Assembly: GCF_030433685.1 (NCBI RefSeq)
Contig: NZ_JAROCF010000001.1
Span: forward strand, 1-64,000
DNA length: 64,000 bases
Source of the DNA: Leifsonia williamsii
GTDB taxonomy: Bacteria; Actinomycetota; Actinomycetes; Actinomycetales; Microbacteriaceae
Direction of reading: 5' to 3'
Positions 1 through 8,088 of this stretch are shown here, piece by piece (the first letter of the stretch is position 1; each line of letters starts with the position of its first letter). The notes beneath the pieces are model-generated. The model did no database searches. It was not told the DNA's origin and saw only the letters and a list, made by a program, of their open reading frames with translations. The translations under genes were made by a program, and so were the position numbers.

Positions 1-49
1 CGTTCGACTGAAAATCGAAAGGTCACCGGATCGATGCCGGTCGGAGCCA
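1..49 (+). tRNA. tRNA-Phe (GAA), 5' part outside window
   Basis: The 3' half of a tRNA is visible. The anticodon stem is TTCGA (3-7) pairing with TCGAA (15-19) around the loop CTGAAAA, giving anticodon GAA at 10-12, so phenylalanine. A five-base variable loop follows. The T arm is ACCGG (25-29), loop ATCGATG, CCGGT (37-41), and the acceptor strand CGGAGCC ends at 48 with discriminator A49. CCA is not encoded. The 5' half lies before the window. Confidence 0.9.
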
Positions 50-57
50 CGGAAGAG

Positions 58-90
58 AACCCCCGGATCCGTTGCGGATGCCGGGGGTTT
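58..90 (+). terminator. Rho-independent terminator after tRNA-Phe
   Basis: AACCCCCGG (58-66) pairs with CCGGGGGTTT (81-90), with an inner ATCC/GGAT extension. The hairpin ends in a short T run a few bases after the tRNA and fits as its terminator. Confidence 0.8.
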
Positions 91-123
91 CTCGTTGCTG
101 CCCAGGTGTGGGCGAACGACGAA

Positions 124-154
124 GGCGGGTGCGGCCGCACCGGCCGCACCCGCC
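124..154 (-). terminator. Hairpin downstream of the nucleoside operon
   Basis: A perfect 13-bp stem, GGCGGGTGCGGCC (124-136) against its complement (142-154), has a 5-base loop. It lies 15 bases past the nucleoside hydrolase stop. There is no long T tract, so it may end or stabilise the minus-strand transcript. Confidence 0.55.
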
Positions 155-169
155 TCCACTCGTCACTCG

Positions 170-1171
170 TCAGGCCACGCCGTTGCCCACGGGGGCGATG
201 AGGCGGTCGGCGAACAGGCGGCTGACCGCGACGCCGTCGACCTCGAGTGCCACGTCCATGTTCGGCGGCAGCTTCTTCGGGTTGGTCCGGAGCATGTCCT
301 GCTTGCCGTTCGTGTTGTGGATGTACATCTCGAACTCGACCGGCGAGGCGTTGTACTCGGCCTCGATGTGCAGGGGGTAGGTCTGCATCAGCGTGCGGTC
401 GAAGGCGTGCATGACCGTCAGCGGGTCGTGCAGCCAGAGCGCCGTGTGGTCGGTGGGGATGCCGACGGCGGTGTAGATGAGCTTCTCCTGCGGCGGCCAC
501 AGGTCGAAGATCTTCGTCGCGAGCTTCGCCGTGGGGCTGTCGCTCGTGCGGATCCGCTCCAGGTCCTCGTCCAGCAGCGGGGCACCCAGGGTGACGTCGA
601 TCGGGATCAGGCTCATCGGCATGCCAGAGCGCAGCACGAGCTCGGCGGCGATCTTGTCGTTGTTGAAGTTGTACTCCTCGATCGGGGAGCGGCGGACGCC
701 CTTCTCGTCGACGATCGGCACGATGACGCCGGCCATCATGATGAGTTCCTTGATGTTGTCGACGACCTTCGGCTCCTTGATGATCGCGTGCGCGATGTTG
801 GAGACCGTGCCCAGGGTGACGACGGTGATCTCGCCCGGGTTGTTCATGATCGTCTCGATCATGAAGTCGACGGCGTGCTGCTCCTCGTACGCCGGCTCCT
901 CGCCCGGCTCGAGGATGCCGTCGCCTTCGAAGCCGAACATCAGGGCTTCGTCGCGCATCGGGACGCCGATGCCCTTGAACACCGGGATGTCGCTCCGGCC
1001 GGAGATCTCGAGGACCTTGGCCGCGATCTGGGCGCGCAGGTGGGTGTCGCCGTAGCAGGTGGTGACGCCTTCGACGATCAGCTCGGGGCTCTGGGCGGCG
1101 AACATCACGGCGACGGCGTCGTCGTAGTAGGTGCCGATGTCGGTGTCGAGGATGATTCGGGTCTGTGCCAT
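170..1171 (-). CDS. Nucleoside hydrolase, IUNH family
   Basis: This 333-residue protein should hydrolyse the N-glycosidic bond of nucleosides, releasing base and ribose in the cytoplasm. The N-terminal calcium-binding motif of the family is DTDIGTYYDDA (residues 9-19), the longer DTDIGTxxDD variant rather than DTDPGxDD. The C-terminal HDPL motif and the EYNFNNDKIAAE stretch also fit IUNH proteins. The usual Asp after GT in the long variant is Tyr here. It is the last gene of a minus-strand operon with a sugar/nucleoside ABC importer and a ribokinase, which supports nucleoside salvage. The start has the SD-like AAAGGAA about 10 bases upstream. Substrate preference (purine or pyrimidine) cannot be read from sequence. 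Confidence 0.88.
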   Translation of the reverse strand: MAQTRIILDTDIGTYYDDAVAVMFAAQSPELIVEGVTTCYGDTHLRAQIAAKVLEISGRSDIPVFKGIGVPMRDEALMFGFEGDGILEPGEEPAYEEQHAVDFMIETIMNNPGEITVVTLGTVSNIAHAIIKEPKVVDNIKELIMMAGVIVPIVDEKGVRRSPIEEYNFNNDKIAAELVLRSGMPMSLIPIDVTLGAPLLDEDLERIRTSDSPTAKLATKIFDLWPPQEKLIYTAVGIPTDHTALWLHDPLTVMHAFDRTLMQTYPLHIEAEYNASPVEFEMYIHNTNGKQDMLRTNPKKLPPNMDVALEVDGVAVSRLFADRLIAPVGNGVA

Positions 1172-1188
1172 GGGGGGTTCCTTTCGTT

Positions 1189-1290
1189 TCAGCGCAGGAT
1201 CAGGTTGAGGACGGTCGCGACGGCCAGCGCGGCGCAGAGGACTGCGCGGGCCGCGTTCTGGCCTCCGCGGAGGATGGTCGGAGGGTTCAT
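1189..1290 (-). CDS. 33-residue putative membrane peptide in transporter operon
   Basis: A short ORF fills the gap between the binding-protein gene and the nucleoside hydrolase. It starts with ATG only 5 bases after the binding-protein stop and ends 17 bases before the hydrolase start, just ahead of that gene's SD. The product begins MNPPTILRGGQNAARAV and has one hydrophobic helix (about residues 15-32) ending in Arg, so it would be a single-pass inner-membrane peptide. There is no clear SD, so expression would depend on reinitiation after the upstream stop. I recognise no family. It could be chance coding in GC-rich DNA, but its position and the helix make it worth listing. Confidence 0.45.
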   Translation of the reverse strand: MNPPTILRGGQNAARAVLCAALAVATVLNLILR

Positions 1291-1295
1291 CGGCG

Positions 1296-2327
1296 TCAGA
1301 AGTCGTACTGGTCGACGTTCTCGGAGTCGAACACGATCGGCTTGCCCGCCTGGACGATGCCGCCCTTCTCGACGGTGTACTCGCCGAGCTTGCCCGCGGT
1401 GAACGTGTCGCCCTCCTTGCCGGTGATCTCGCCCTTCTTAAGGGCCTCGATCGCGTAGGTGGCGACGCGGCCCATGTCGGCCGGGTCGAACAGGACGAAC
1501 TTCTTGATGGTGCCGTCCTTCAGGTACGCCTTGGTGGCGTTGGGCATGCCGATCCCGGTGAGCGCCACCTTGCCGGCGAACGAGGAGTTGCTGATGTAGC
1601 GCGCCGCCGAGGCCGTCCCGACCGTCGAGGTCGAGATGATGCCCTTGAGGTTGGGGTTCTTCTGCAGGGTGGCGGCAGTCTTGTCGAACGACTCCTGGTC
1701 GTCGTCGTTCCCGTAGAACTTCTCGACCACCTTGAGGCCGGGGTGGGAGTCGGCGACGTACTTCTCGATGCCGCTGATCCACGCCTTCTGGTTCTTCGCG
1801 TTCGGCGAGGCACCGAGGATCGCGAACTCGCCGTTCTCGCCGACCTGCTCGATCAGGAGGTCGACCATCGCCTTCGACAGGCTCATGTCCGGCACCGGCG
1901 ACACGAACAGGTCGCGGTACTCGGGCGCGACGTCCGAGTCGAAGGTCACGATCTTGGTGCCCGCCTGGCGGGCGGTCGACAGCGCCTGGCCGAGCGCGCT
2001 GGGGTCGCTGGCCGACAGGACGATGCCCGACTTGCCCTGCTGGGCGAGCGTGTTGATGAAGGGGGTCTGCGCGTCGGCGGCGCCCACCTGCGGGCCCACC
2101 TGCGTGTACGACCCGCCGAGGTCCTTGGTGGCCTCCTTCGCGCCCAGGCCGGCCTGGTCGAAGTACGGGTTGCCCAGCATCTTCGGCAGGTAGCCGATGC
2201 TGAGGTCGTCCGAGGACCCGGCGTCACCGGCAGAACCGGCGGCGCAGCCGCTCAGCGTCATGGCCGTCGCGGCCGCGATGGTCGCCAGGACGGCGGTCAA
2301 GCGTCTCTTCGTCGAGAATGTGCTCAT
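1296..2327 (-). CDS. Sugar/nucleoside ABC transporter substrate-binding lipoprotein
   Basis: This 343-residue periplasmic-binding-fold lipoprotein belongs to the ribose/rhamnose (RbsB/RhaS-like) type I class. It has a basic N-terminus, a hydrophobic stretch and the lipobox LSGC with Cys28 as the lipidated residue. The mature part has the typical alternating folds, with segments such as IVLSASDPSALGQAL and FDSDVAPEYRDL. It would sit outside the membrane and deliver ligand to the two permeases encoded just upstream. The gene lies between the permeases and the nucleoside hydrolase, so a nucleoside or pentose is the likely ligand. RhaS-like similarity also leaves rhamnose possible. Confidence 0.85.
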   Translation of the reverse strand: MSTFSTKRRLTAVLATIAAATAMTLSGCAAGSAGDAGSSDDLSIGYLPKMLGNPYFDQAGLGAKEATKDLGGSYTQVGPQVGAADAQTPFINTLAQQGKSGIVLSASDPSALGQALSTARQAGTKIVTFDSDVAPEYRDLFVSPVPDMSLSKAMVDLLIEQVGENGEFAILGASPNAKNQKAWISGIEKYVADSHPGLKVVEKFYGNDDDQESFDKTAATLQKNPNLKGIISTSTVGTASAARYISNSSFAGKVALTGIGMPNATKAYLKDGTIKKFVLFDPADMGRVATYAIEALKKGEITGKEGDTFTAGKLGEYTVEKGGIVQAGKPIVFDSENVDQYDF

Positions 2328-2342
2328 TTTCTTACTTGCCTT

Positions 2343-3416
2343 TCAGTGCAGGGACTCTGCCGGGCCAGTCGGCACGGCGTGGTGTCGTCGCGCAGAGGCG
2401 AACGTCTGTGCGGCCTGTGCGATGACAGGCGGGAGGACCACCGAGGCGACCAGGAGGCCGCCGACGGCGATGTTGATGGAGTCGTCGGAGCTGTTGAGGA
2501 AGCGCAGCGTGCTCTGCACGATGCCGATCAGCAGCACGCCGCCGATCACTCCGGCGATGCGTCCGCGGCCGCCGAAGATCGAGACGCCGCCGAGGACGAT
2601 GCCCGCGATCACCGCCAGCTCCAGTCCGGTCGCGTTGTCGCCGCGCGAGCTTCCGTAGCGGAAGGTGTAGAAGACCCCCGCGATGCCGGCGAGCAGCCCG
2701 CTCAGCAGGAAGAGGGTGAACTTCAGCCGCACCGTGCGGACGCCCGAGAAGCGCGCCGTGTCCGGGCCGCGTCCGACCGCGAAGACCGCTCGTCCGAACG
2801 GGGTCGCATGCAGGAGCGTCGCGAAGACGGCGATGGCGATGAGGACGAGCACCATGATCAGCGGGATGCCCGTACCCGGGATGTTGGAGTTGGCCAGCAG
2901 CTTCACCTGGACCGGGAAGTCGGTGACCGACTCCGTCCCGAGCATCCCGACGGCGATCCCCCGGAAGAGCGCGAGCGTTCCGATGGTGACCGCCAGGGAC
3001 GGGAGCCCGACGACCGCGACCAGGACGCCGTTCACCACGCCGACGACCGCGCCGCAGAGGATCGCGGCGGCGATGGCGACCGGCAGCGGCACCCCGTGGG
3101 CGAACAGCCAGCCCAGCATGACGTTGCTGATGCCGACCGCGCTCGCCACCGAGAGGTCGATCTCGCCGGAGACGAGCACCAGGGCGACCGGCAGCGCGCA
3201 GAGCAGGATCGGCGTGAGGTCGAGCAGGAGGTAGCTCAGCGTGAGCGGCGACGCGAAGTGCGGCACCGAGGTCACGGCGATGATCGCGACGATCGCGGTC
3301 ACGGCCCAGATCATGGTCTCGTGGGTGAGGATCGTCCGTCGCCACAGCGGCTCGCCGTGGGCCGGATAGACCCGCTTCCGCACGGCGACGGGCGGTGCGA
3401 TGCGTGTGTCAGTCAT
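2343..3416 (-). CDS. ABC transporter permease (RbsC/RhaQ-like)
   Basis: This 357-residue integral membrane permease of the branched-chain/ribose class has about 8-10 hydrophobic helices. Its C-terminal signature region is AVIAGIVLGGVSIFGGRGR, the conserved GG.S..GG.G block of RbsC-type permeases. An SD GGGAG lies 7 bases before the ATG, and the start overlaps the end of the preceding permease gene by 8 bases, indicating coupled translation. It pairs with the upstream permease to form a heterodimeric channel, as in RhaP/RhaQ systems. Confidence 0.88.
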   Translation of the reverse strand: MTDTRIAPPVAVRKRVYPAHGEPLWRRTILTHETMIWAVTAIVAIIAVTSVPHFASPLTLSYLLLDLTPILLCALPVALVLVSGEIDLSVASAVGISNVMLGWLFAHGVPLPVAIAAAILCGAVVGVVNGVLVAVVGLPSLAVTIGTLALFRGIAVGMLGTESVTDFPVQVKLLANSNIPGTGIPLIMVLVLIAIAVFATLLHATPFGRAVFAVGRGPDTARFSGVRTVRLKFTLFLLSGLLAGIAGVFYTFRYGSSRGDNATGLELAVIAGIVLGGVSIFGGRGRIAGVIGGVLLIGIVQSTLRFLNSSDDSINIAVGGLLVASVVLPPVIAQAAQTFASARRHHAVPTGPAESLH

Positions 3417-4440
3417 GTTCGTTCTCCCTGATCGCGGACAGGCGGCGACGACGTCGGAGCGCCAGAAGTCGGTCGAGCACGATGGCGCCGATGATGAGGA
3501 GGCCGACGACGGCCTGCTGCCAGAAGTCCGGGACGCCCATGATGGGGAGCGCCCGGTTGATGGTGATGAGCAGCACGGCGCCGATCGCGGCGCCCCAGAC
3601 GGTCCCCGAGCCGCCGAAGATGGCGACGCCCCCGAGGACGGCGGCGGCGACGGCGCTCAGCTCGAGGCCGCTGCCGGCCTGCGAGTCGACGGCGCCGTAG
3701 CGGGCCGCGTACATGAACCCGGCGAGGCCGGCGATCGCGCCGCTCGCGACGAAGACCAGGAAGACCCGGCGCTTGCCGCGCAGCCCCAGGAGCGTCGCCG
3801 CCTGCGGGTCCGATCCGATCGCGTAGAGCTCGCGGGCGGTTGGCCGCTTGTACATGTACCAGGCGACGACGACCACGAGCAGCACGGCGATGACGCTGAG
3901 GTTGGGCAGGGACAGGAACCCGCCGACGCCGAAGCGCAGGAAGTCGCCGGGCATCTTCGCGGCGCCGATCACCTTCCCGTCCGCCCAGAGGACGTTGATG
4001 CCCCGGAAGGCGTAGAGGGCGCCGAGGGTGACGACGAGGGCCGGGGCGCCGAGGACGGCGACGAAGAAGCCGTTGACCGCTCCGGCGACCGCGCCGAGGA
4101 GGACGGCCATCAGCGCCACGAGGATGGGCGGCGTACCGGGCTGGTTGGCGAGCGTGCTGGCCGAGAGCCAGGCGCCGAGACCGAGCACGGACCCCGACGA
4201 GAGGTCGATGTTCCTGGTGATCAGGACCACCGCCTGGCCGACCGCGAGCAGCACCAGCAGGGCCGGTGTCAGCAGCAGGTCGCGGACACCGTCGGCGCCG
4301 AACAGGAAGTGCGGGTTGGATGCCGTGGTCGCCGCGATCACGACGATCAGGGCGACGACGACGGCGGTCTCCCTGGACAGCGCGACCGCGCCGACCCGGC
4401 GCGCCCACGGCGCGCCGAGAGAGGGTTGTGTGATCGACAC
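3409..4440 (-). CDS. ABC transporter permease (RbsC/RhaP-like)
   Basis: This is the second membrane subunit of the importer, 343 residues from the GTG at 4440. That start has SD GGAG 7 bases upstream and lies directly after the ATPase stop (4442). An in-frame ATG at 4458 lacks an SD and would overlap the ATPase gene by 17 bases, so I prefer the GTG. It has multiple hydrophobic helices and the conserved AVAAAVLGGVAIFGGSGTV block near the C-terminus. It probably forms a heterodimer with the permease at 2343-3416. Confidence 0.87.
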   Translation of the reverse strand: MSITQPSLGAPWARRVGAVALSRETAVVVALIVVIAATTASNPHFLFGADGVRDLLLTPALLVLLAVGQAVVLITRNIDLSSGSVLGLGAWLSASTLANQPGTPPILVALMAVLLGAVAGAVNGFFVAVLGAPALVVTLGALYAFRGINVLWADGKVIGAAKMPGDFLRFGVGGFLSLPNLSVIAVLLVVVVAWYMYKRPTARELYAIGSDPQAATLLGLRGKRRVFLVFVASGAIAGLAGFMYAARYGAVDSQAGSGLELSAVAAAVLGGVAIFGGSGTVWGAAIGAVLLITINRALPIMGVPDFWQQAVVGLLIIGAIVLDRLLALRRRRRLSAIRENEHD

Positions 4441-4441
4441 G

Positions 4442-5971
4442 TCAGTTCTCCGTTCCATGTGTCGCGGCGTACATGACGGACTCCGCGTCCGCCGTCTCGT
4501 GGCCGAGCTCGGCGGTGATGCGCCCTTCGCGCATCACCAGCACCCGGTCCGCCATCCCGAGCACCTCGGGCAGGTCGGACGAGATCATGAGGATGCCGAC
4601 GCCCTGGCGGGTGAGGTCCGCGAGGATCTGGTGGACCTCCGCCTTCGTCCCGACATCGATCCCACGGGTGGGCTCGTCGACGATGAGCACCCGCGGGTTG
4701 GTCGCCAGCCACTTGGCCAGGACGATCTTCTGCTGGTTGCCGCCCGAGAGCGTCCCGGCCCGGGTGTCGAGAGCGCGTGCCTTGACCTGGAGCTTCGAGA
4801 ACCAGTCCGCCGAGACCCCCTCCTCCCGCGCGCTGCGGATCAGGCCGAACCGCGCGAGCGCCTTGCGGACGGCCAGGGCGGCGTTGCGGGCGAGTCCGAA
4901 CTCCAGGATCAGGCCCTGGCTCCGCCGGTCCTCCGGGACCAGGCCGAGGCCCATCTTGATGGCGGCGCCGACGTTCAACCGGGGCACCGCACGGCCCGAG
5001 AGGGTCACCTCGCCGGCGTCGTAGGCGTCGACGCCGAAGACAGCGCGGGCGACTTCGCTGCGCCCGGCGCCGACGAGACCGGCGAGGCCGACGATCTCAC
5101 CCTCGCGCACCTCGAAGTCGATGTCGTGGAAGGTGCCGAGGGAGGTCAGCCCGCGGACTTCGAGGAGCGTCTTCCCGCTCCGTCGCTCGCCGCGCGGGTA
5201 GAGGGAGTCGACGTCCCGTCCGACCATCTGCCGCACGACCTCCCGCTCGGAGGTGTCGGCGATGGCGGACGTCGCGACCCACGCGCCGTCCCGCATCACG
5301 GTGACCGTGTCGCAGAGATCCCACACCTCTTCGAAGCGGTGGGAGATGAACAGGATCGCGCAGCCCTCGTCGCGCAGGCTGCGGGCGATCGTGAAGAGGC
5401 GCTGGACCTCCGCCGGGCTCAGGGCCGCGGTCGGCTCGTCCATGATGAGGACGCGCGCGTTGATCGAGATGGCCTTGGCGATCTCGATCAGCTGCTGATC
5501 CGCGATGGACAGGCCGTCGGCGATCCGGTCGGGGTCGAGGTGCACGCCCAGGCGTGCGAAGAGGGCGCGCGCCTCCCGCCGCATGCGGCCGCGGTCGACG
5601 TTGCCCGATCGCGTGAGCGGCGTCTGCCCCATGAAGATGTTCTCCATCACGGAGAGGTCGGGAAGCAGCGTCGGCTCCTGATAGACGACGGCGATGCCGG
5701 CGCTCTTCGACTGCGCGGTGGAGTCGAAGACGACGGTCTCGCCGCCGAGGGACATGGTGCCATCGTCGGGCTGGTGCACGCCGGCGATGACCTTCACCAG
5801 GGTGGACTTGCCAGCGCCGTTCTCGCCCATCAGCGCGTGCACGGCCCCGGAGCGCAGCGTCAGCTCGCCGTCGCGGAGCGCCTGGACGGCGCCGAACGAC
5901 TTGGCCACCTGACGCAGCTCGAGCACCGCGGCCCCGCCGGGCAGTTCGGGTGTCAGTTCGTCGTTGAACAT
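4442..5971 (-). CDS. Sugar ABC transporter ATP-binding protein, two ABC domains (RbsA/RhaT-like)
   Basis: This 509-residue cytoplasmic ATPase contains two fused ABC domains, as in RbsA, MglA and RhaT. The first has Walker A GENGAGKST and signature LSIADQQ. The second has the degenerate Walker A GLVGAGRSE, normal for this class, and a full signature LSGGNQQ followed by VLIVDEPTRGID. It energises the two permeases encoded immediately downstream. SD-like GGAG lies 9 bases before the ATG, and the gene begins 12 bases after the LacI stop. Confidence 0.92.
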   Translation of the reverse strand: MFNDELTPELPGGAAVLELRQVAKSFGAVQALRDGELTLRSGAVHALMGENGAGKSTLVKVIAGVHQPDDGTMSLGGETVVFDSTAQSKSAGIAVVYQEPTLLPDLSVMENIFMGQTPLTRSGNVDRGRMRREARALFARLGVHLDPDRIADGLSIADQQLIEIAKAISINARVLIMDEPTAALSPAEVQRLFTIARSLRDEGCAILFISHRFEEVWDLCDTVTVMRDGAWVATSAIADTSEREVVRQMVGRDVDSLYPRGERRSGKTLLEVRGLTSLGTFHDIDFEVREGEIVGLAGLVGAGRSEVARAVFGVDAYDAGEVTLSGRAVPRLNVGAAIKMGLGLVPEDRRSQGLILEFGLARNAALAVRKALARFGLIRSAREEGVSADWFSKLQVKARALDTRAGTLSGGNQQKIVLAKWLATNPRVLIVDEPTRGIDVGTKAEVHQILADLTRQGVGILMISSDLPEVLGMADRVLVMREGRITAELGHETADAESVMYAATHGTEN

Positions 5972-5983
5972 GGGGAGGAGCTC

Positions 5984-6988
5984 CTACTCGTCCAGATCCG
6001 GATGGCAGCCGCAGGACTGCCCGATGGTGAGTTCGGCGGGGACCGCCCAGTGCAGCTCCGCCTGCTCGTCGGCGAACAGCCGGCGCAGGGCCGCTTGCGC
6101 GATCACCTTGCTCGGCTGCCGCACCGACGTGAGGGTGGGGCGCAGGACCGTGCCCTGCGTCGTGCCGTCGATGCTCGTCACGGCGAGCGCCTGGGGGACG
6201 GCGACGCCGTCGTACATGGCGGCGGCGATCACACCGCGCGCCTGGTCGTCGCTGGCGCAGAAGACGGCCTCCGTGTCGGGAGCGGTCTTCCGCAGCTCGG
6301 TCCATGCGTCGCGGCCGCCCTCGAAGGAGTACGGGTGGCGGAGGACCGCCGCCGGCTCGTGCCCCGCCGCCTCCATCGCGCGCCGGAAGCCCGTGAGGCG
6401 GTCGTCGCTGACGAAGGTGCTCTCGAGACCGGTCAGGCACGCGATCCTGGTGTGGCCATGGCCGACGAGGTGCCGGGTGGCGAGCTCTGCCGCCTCGGCG
6501 TGGTCGATGCTCACCGAGCGGATCTGCGCGGCCGGGTTCGGACGGTCGACGACGACGAGCGGGATGCCCGCGTCGACGGCCGGCTGGAGGGAGGCTCGTT
6601 TGCTCACGCCGATGAACACCATGCCGTCGACGCGGTGGCGGATGAAGCTCTGCACGTATTGGGACTCCCGGCGGCTGTTCTCGGCGGAGTTGCCGAGGAA
6701 AACCAGGCGGCCGAGCTTGGAGGCCTCCTCCTCGACGGCGAGCGCGAGCTCGGCGAAGAAGCTGTTCTCGATGTTCGGCACGATCATCCCGATGGTGTGC
6801 GTACCGCTGCCGGCGAGGGACTGCGCCATGGGATTCGGGCTGTAGCCCAGCTCTTCGATGGCCGCGAGCACGCGGGCACGGCGTTCGGGGCTGACGTTCT
6901 TGGGTCCGCCGTTGACGACGTAGCTCACCACGGCGACCGAGGTCCCGGCCAGGCGGGCGACGTCCTCACGGCTCACGGCCTTCTTCAC
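5984..6988 (-). CDS. LacI-family transcriptional regulator of the nucleoside operon
   Basis: This 334-residue LacI/GalR repressor starts at a GTG that overlaps the ribokinase stop (GTGA). The N-terminal helix-turn-helix is SREDVARLAGTSVAVVSYVV, followed by a hinge helix (GYSPNPMAQSL) and a periplasmic-binding-like ligand domain. It is encoded second in the operon, so it probably represses its own transcription at the palindrome 7919-7930. The C-terminal tail CGCHPDL contains two cysteines, a feature often seen in this regulator group. The likely inducer is a nucleoside, ribose or a phosphorylated derivative. Confidence 0.88.
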   Translation of the reverse strand: MKKAVSREDVARLAGTSVAVVSYVVNGGPKNVSPERRARVLAAIEELGYSPNPMAQSLAGSGTHTIGMIVPNIENSFFAELALAVEEEASKLGRLVFLGNSAENSRRESQYVQSFIRHRVDGMVFIGVSKRASLQPAVDAGIPLVVVDRPNPAAQIRSVSIDHAEAAELATRHLVGHGHTRIACLTGLESTFVSDDRLTGFRRAMEAAGHEPAAVLRHPYSFEGGRDAWTELRKTAPDTEAVFCASDDQARGVIAAAMYDGVAVPQALAVTSIDGTTQGTVLRPTLTSVRQPSKVIAQAALRRLFADEQAELHWAVPAELTIGQSCGCHPDLDE

Positions 6989-7890
6989 AGGACCACCTCC
7001 GCGAACGACGGGTAACCTTCGGCGGCGCCGGCGAAGCGGACGGACGCCGAGCCGGCACGCACGGCGTGCTCGACCGCGCGTCCCAGCGACTCCCCACGGG
7101 CGAGGTGGGCGGCCAGGACCCCGACGGTGGCGTCTCCGGCCCCGGTGGTGTCGACGATGTCGTCCACCCGCGGCGCGGGGACGTGAAGCACGTCGGCGCC
7201 CTCCGTGTACACCGCTCCTCGCGCGCCGAGCGTGACGACCACGCTCCGGACCCGCTCGCGCAGCTGCTTCGCCAGCTCGACGCCGTCCGTCTCGACGGTG
7301 TCGAGCAGCTGCGCCGCCTCGACCTCGTTGACGACCAGCGGGTCGGCCCAGCGGATCGCGCCGCCGATCGACGTGACAGGCGCGAGGTTCACGACCACCC
7401 TGGTGCCCAGGCGCCCGGCCGTGTCGATGACGAGGCCGGTCACCTCCGGGGGCAGCTCCCCCTGGACCACGACGACCTCCGCCCGCACGATGGCGTTCTC
7501 GAGCTCCGAGAGCGGGAGGTCGCCCGCGGCGTTCGCTCCGGAGTTCACCACGATGAAGTTCTCGCCGCTGACCTCCCGCACCACGAGCGCCGAGCCGGAC
7601 GGGACACCGGCGACCGCGATGACACCGGAGACATCGACCCCCAGCACCTGGAGCCGCTCGAGGATGCCGCGCGACTGCGCATCGTCGCCGATGAAGCCGA
7701 TCAGGGCGGACCGTGCGCCGGCACGGGCGGCGGCGACCGCCTGGTTGGCGCCCTTGCCGCCGACGCCCTGATTGAGCGAACGCGAGATCACGGTCTCGCC
7801 ACGGCGGGGAAGGATATCGACGCAGACCTGGTGGTCCAGATTGATGGATCCGATGGTCAAGACATCGACGGTGTCCGGAAGCGGCATCAT
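6985..7890 (-). CDS. rbsK: Ribokinase (PfkB family)
   Basis: This 301-residue sugar kinase phosphorylates ribose to ribose-5-phosphate, assuming the usual ribokinase activity. Family motifs are GSINLD near the N-terminus, GGKGANQAVAAARAG (substrate and first PfkB signature) and DTTGAGDATVG with the catalytic Asp near the C-terminus. The start is one of two adjacent ATGs (7890 or 7887). SD AGGAG at 7895-7899 is 4 bases from the first and 7 from the second, so either may be used. It is the first gene of the operon and fits with the nucleoside hydrolase, which releases ribose. Other PfkB sugars or nucleosides cannot be excluded. Confidence 0.82.
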   Translation of the reverse strand: MMPLPDTVDVLTIGSINLDHQVCVDILPRRGETVISRSLNQGVGGKGANQAVAAARAGARSALIGFIGDDAQSRGILERLQVLGVDVSGVIAVAGVPSGSALVVREVSGENFIVVNSGANAAGDLPLSELENAIVRAEVVVVQGELPPEVTGLVIDTAGRLGTRVVVNLAPVTSIGGAIRWADPLVVNEVEAAQLLDTVETDGVELAKQLRERVRSVVVTLGARGAVYTEGADVLHVPAPRVDDIVDTTGAGDATVGVLAAHLARGESLGRAVEHAVRAGSASVRFAGAAEGYPSFAEVVL

Positions 7891-7918
7891 TGCTCTCCTG
7901 AAGATTTCTACGCATTTG

Positions 7919-7930
7919 CTACGCGCGTAG
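7919..7930. promoter_or_regulatory. Palindromic LacI-type operator candidate
   Basis: CTACGCGCGTAG is a perfect 12-bp palindrome with a central CG, 29 bases upstream of the ribokinase start. A half-site TCTACGCA follows at 7908-7915. Position and symmetry fit a binding site for the LacI protein of the same operon. A small hairpin (7958-7976) lies further upstream. Confidence 0.55.
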
Positions 7931-8032
7931 ATGAGACGGTAGCAGCGGCCGAGCACGCCTCCCCCTCTCGGGGAGGGCAGGACATCCGCAAAGCGAACAT
8001 CGCGTCGGGATGGGCCGGAGCGTCAAAAGGAA

Positions 8033-8064
8033 AACCCCCGGTCGGTGTAGGAATCCGGGGGTTT
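8033..8064 (-). terminator. Rho-independent terminator of the oxygenase gene
   Basis: AACCCCCGG pairs with CCGGGGGTT around a 13-base loop, with A/T runs on both sides, 25 bases beyond the minus-strand oxygenase stop. The symmetric flanks could allow bidirectional use. Confidence 0.78.
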
Positions 8065-8088
8065 CGATGGGGTTGCGAGAACCTTCGG

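Noticed and set aside
1..90. tRNA-linked integration site (attB) at the tRNA-Phe 3' end
   Set aside because: No integrase, second tRNA fragment or foreign segment is next to it in the window.
4028..7015. A 995-codon plus-strand frame across the ABC ATPase and LacI genes
   Set aside because: Mirror of well-supported minus-strand genes; the product has no motif and unnatural composition.
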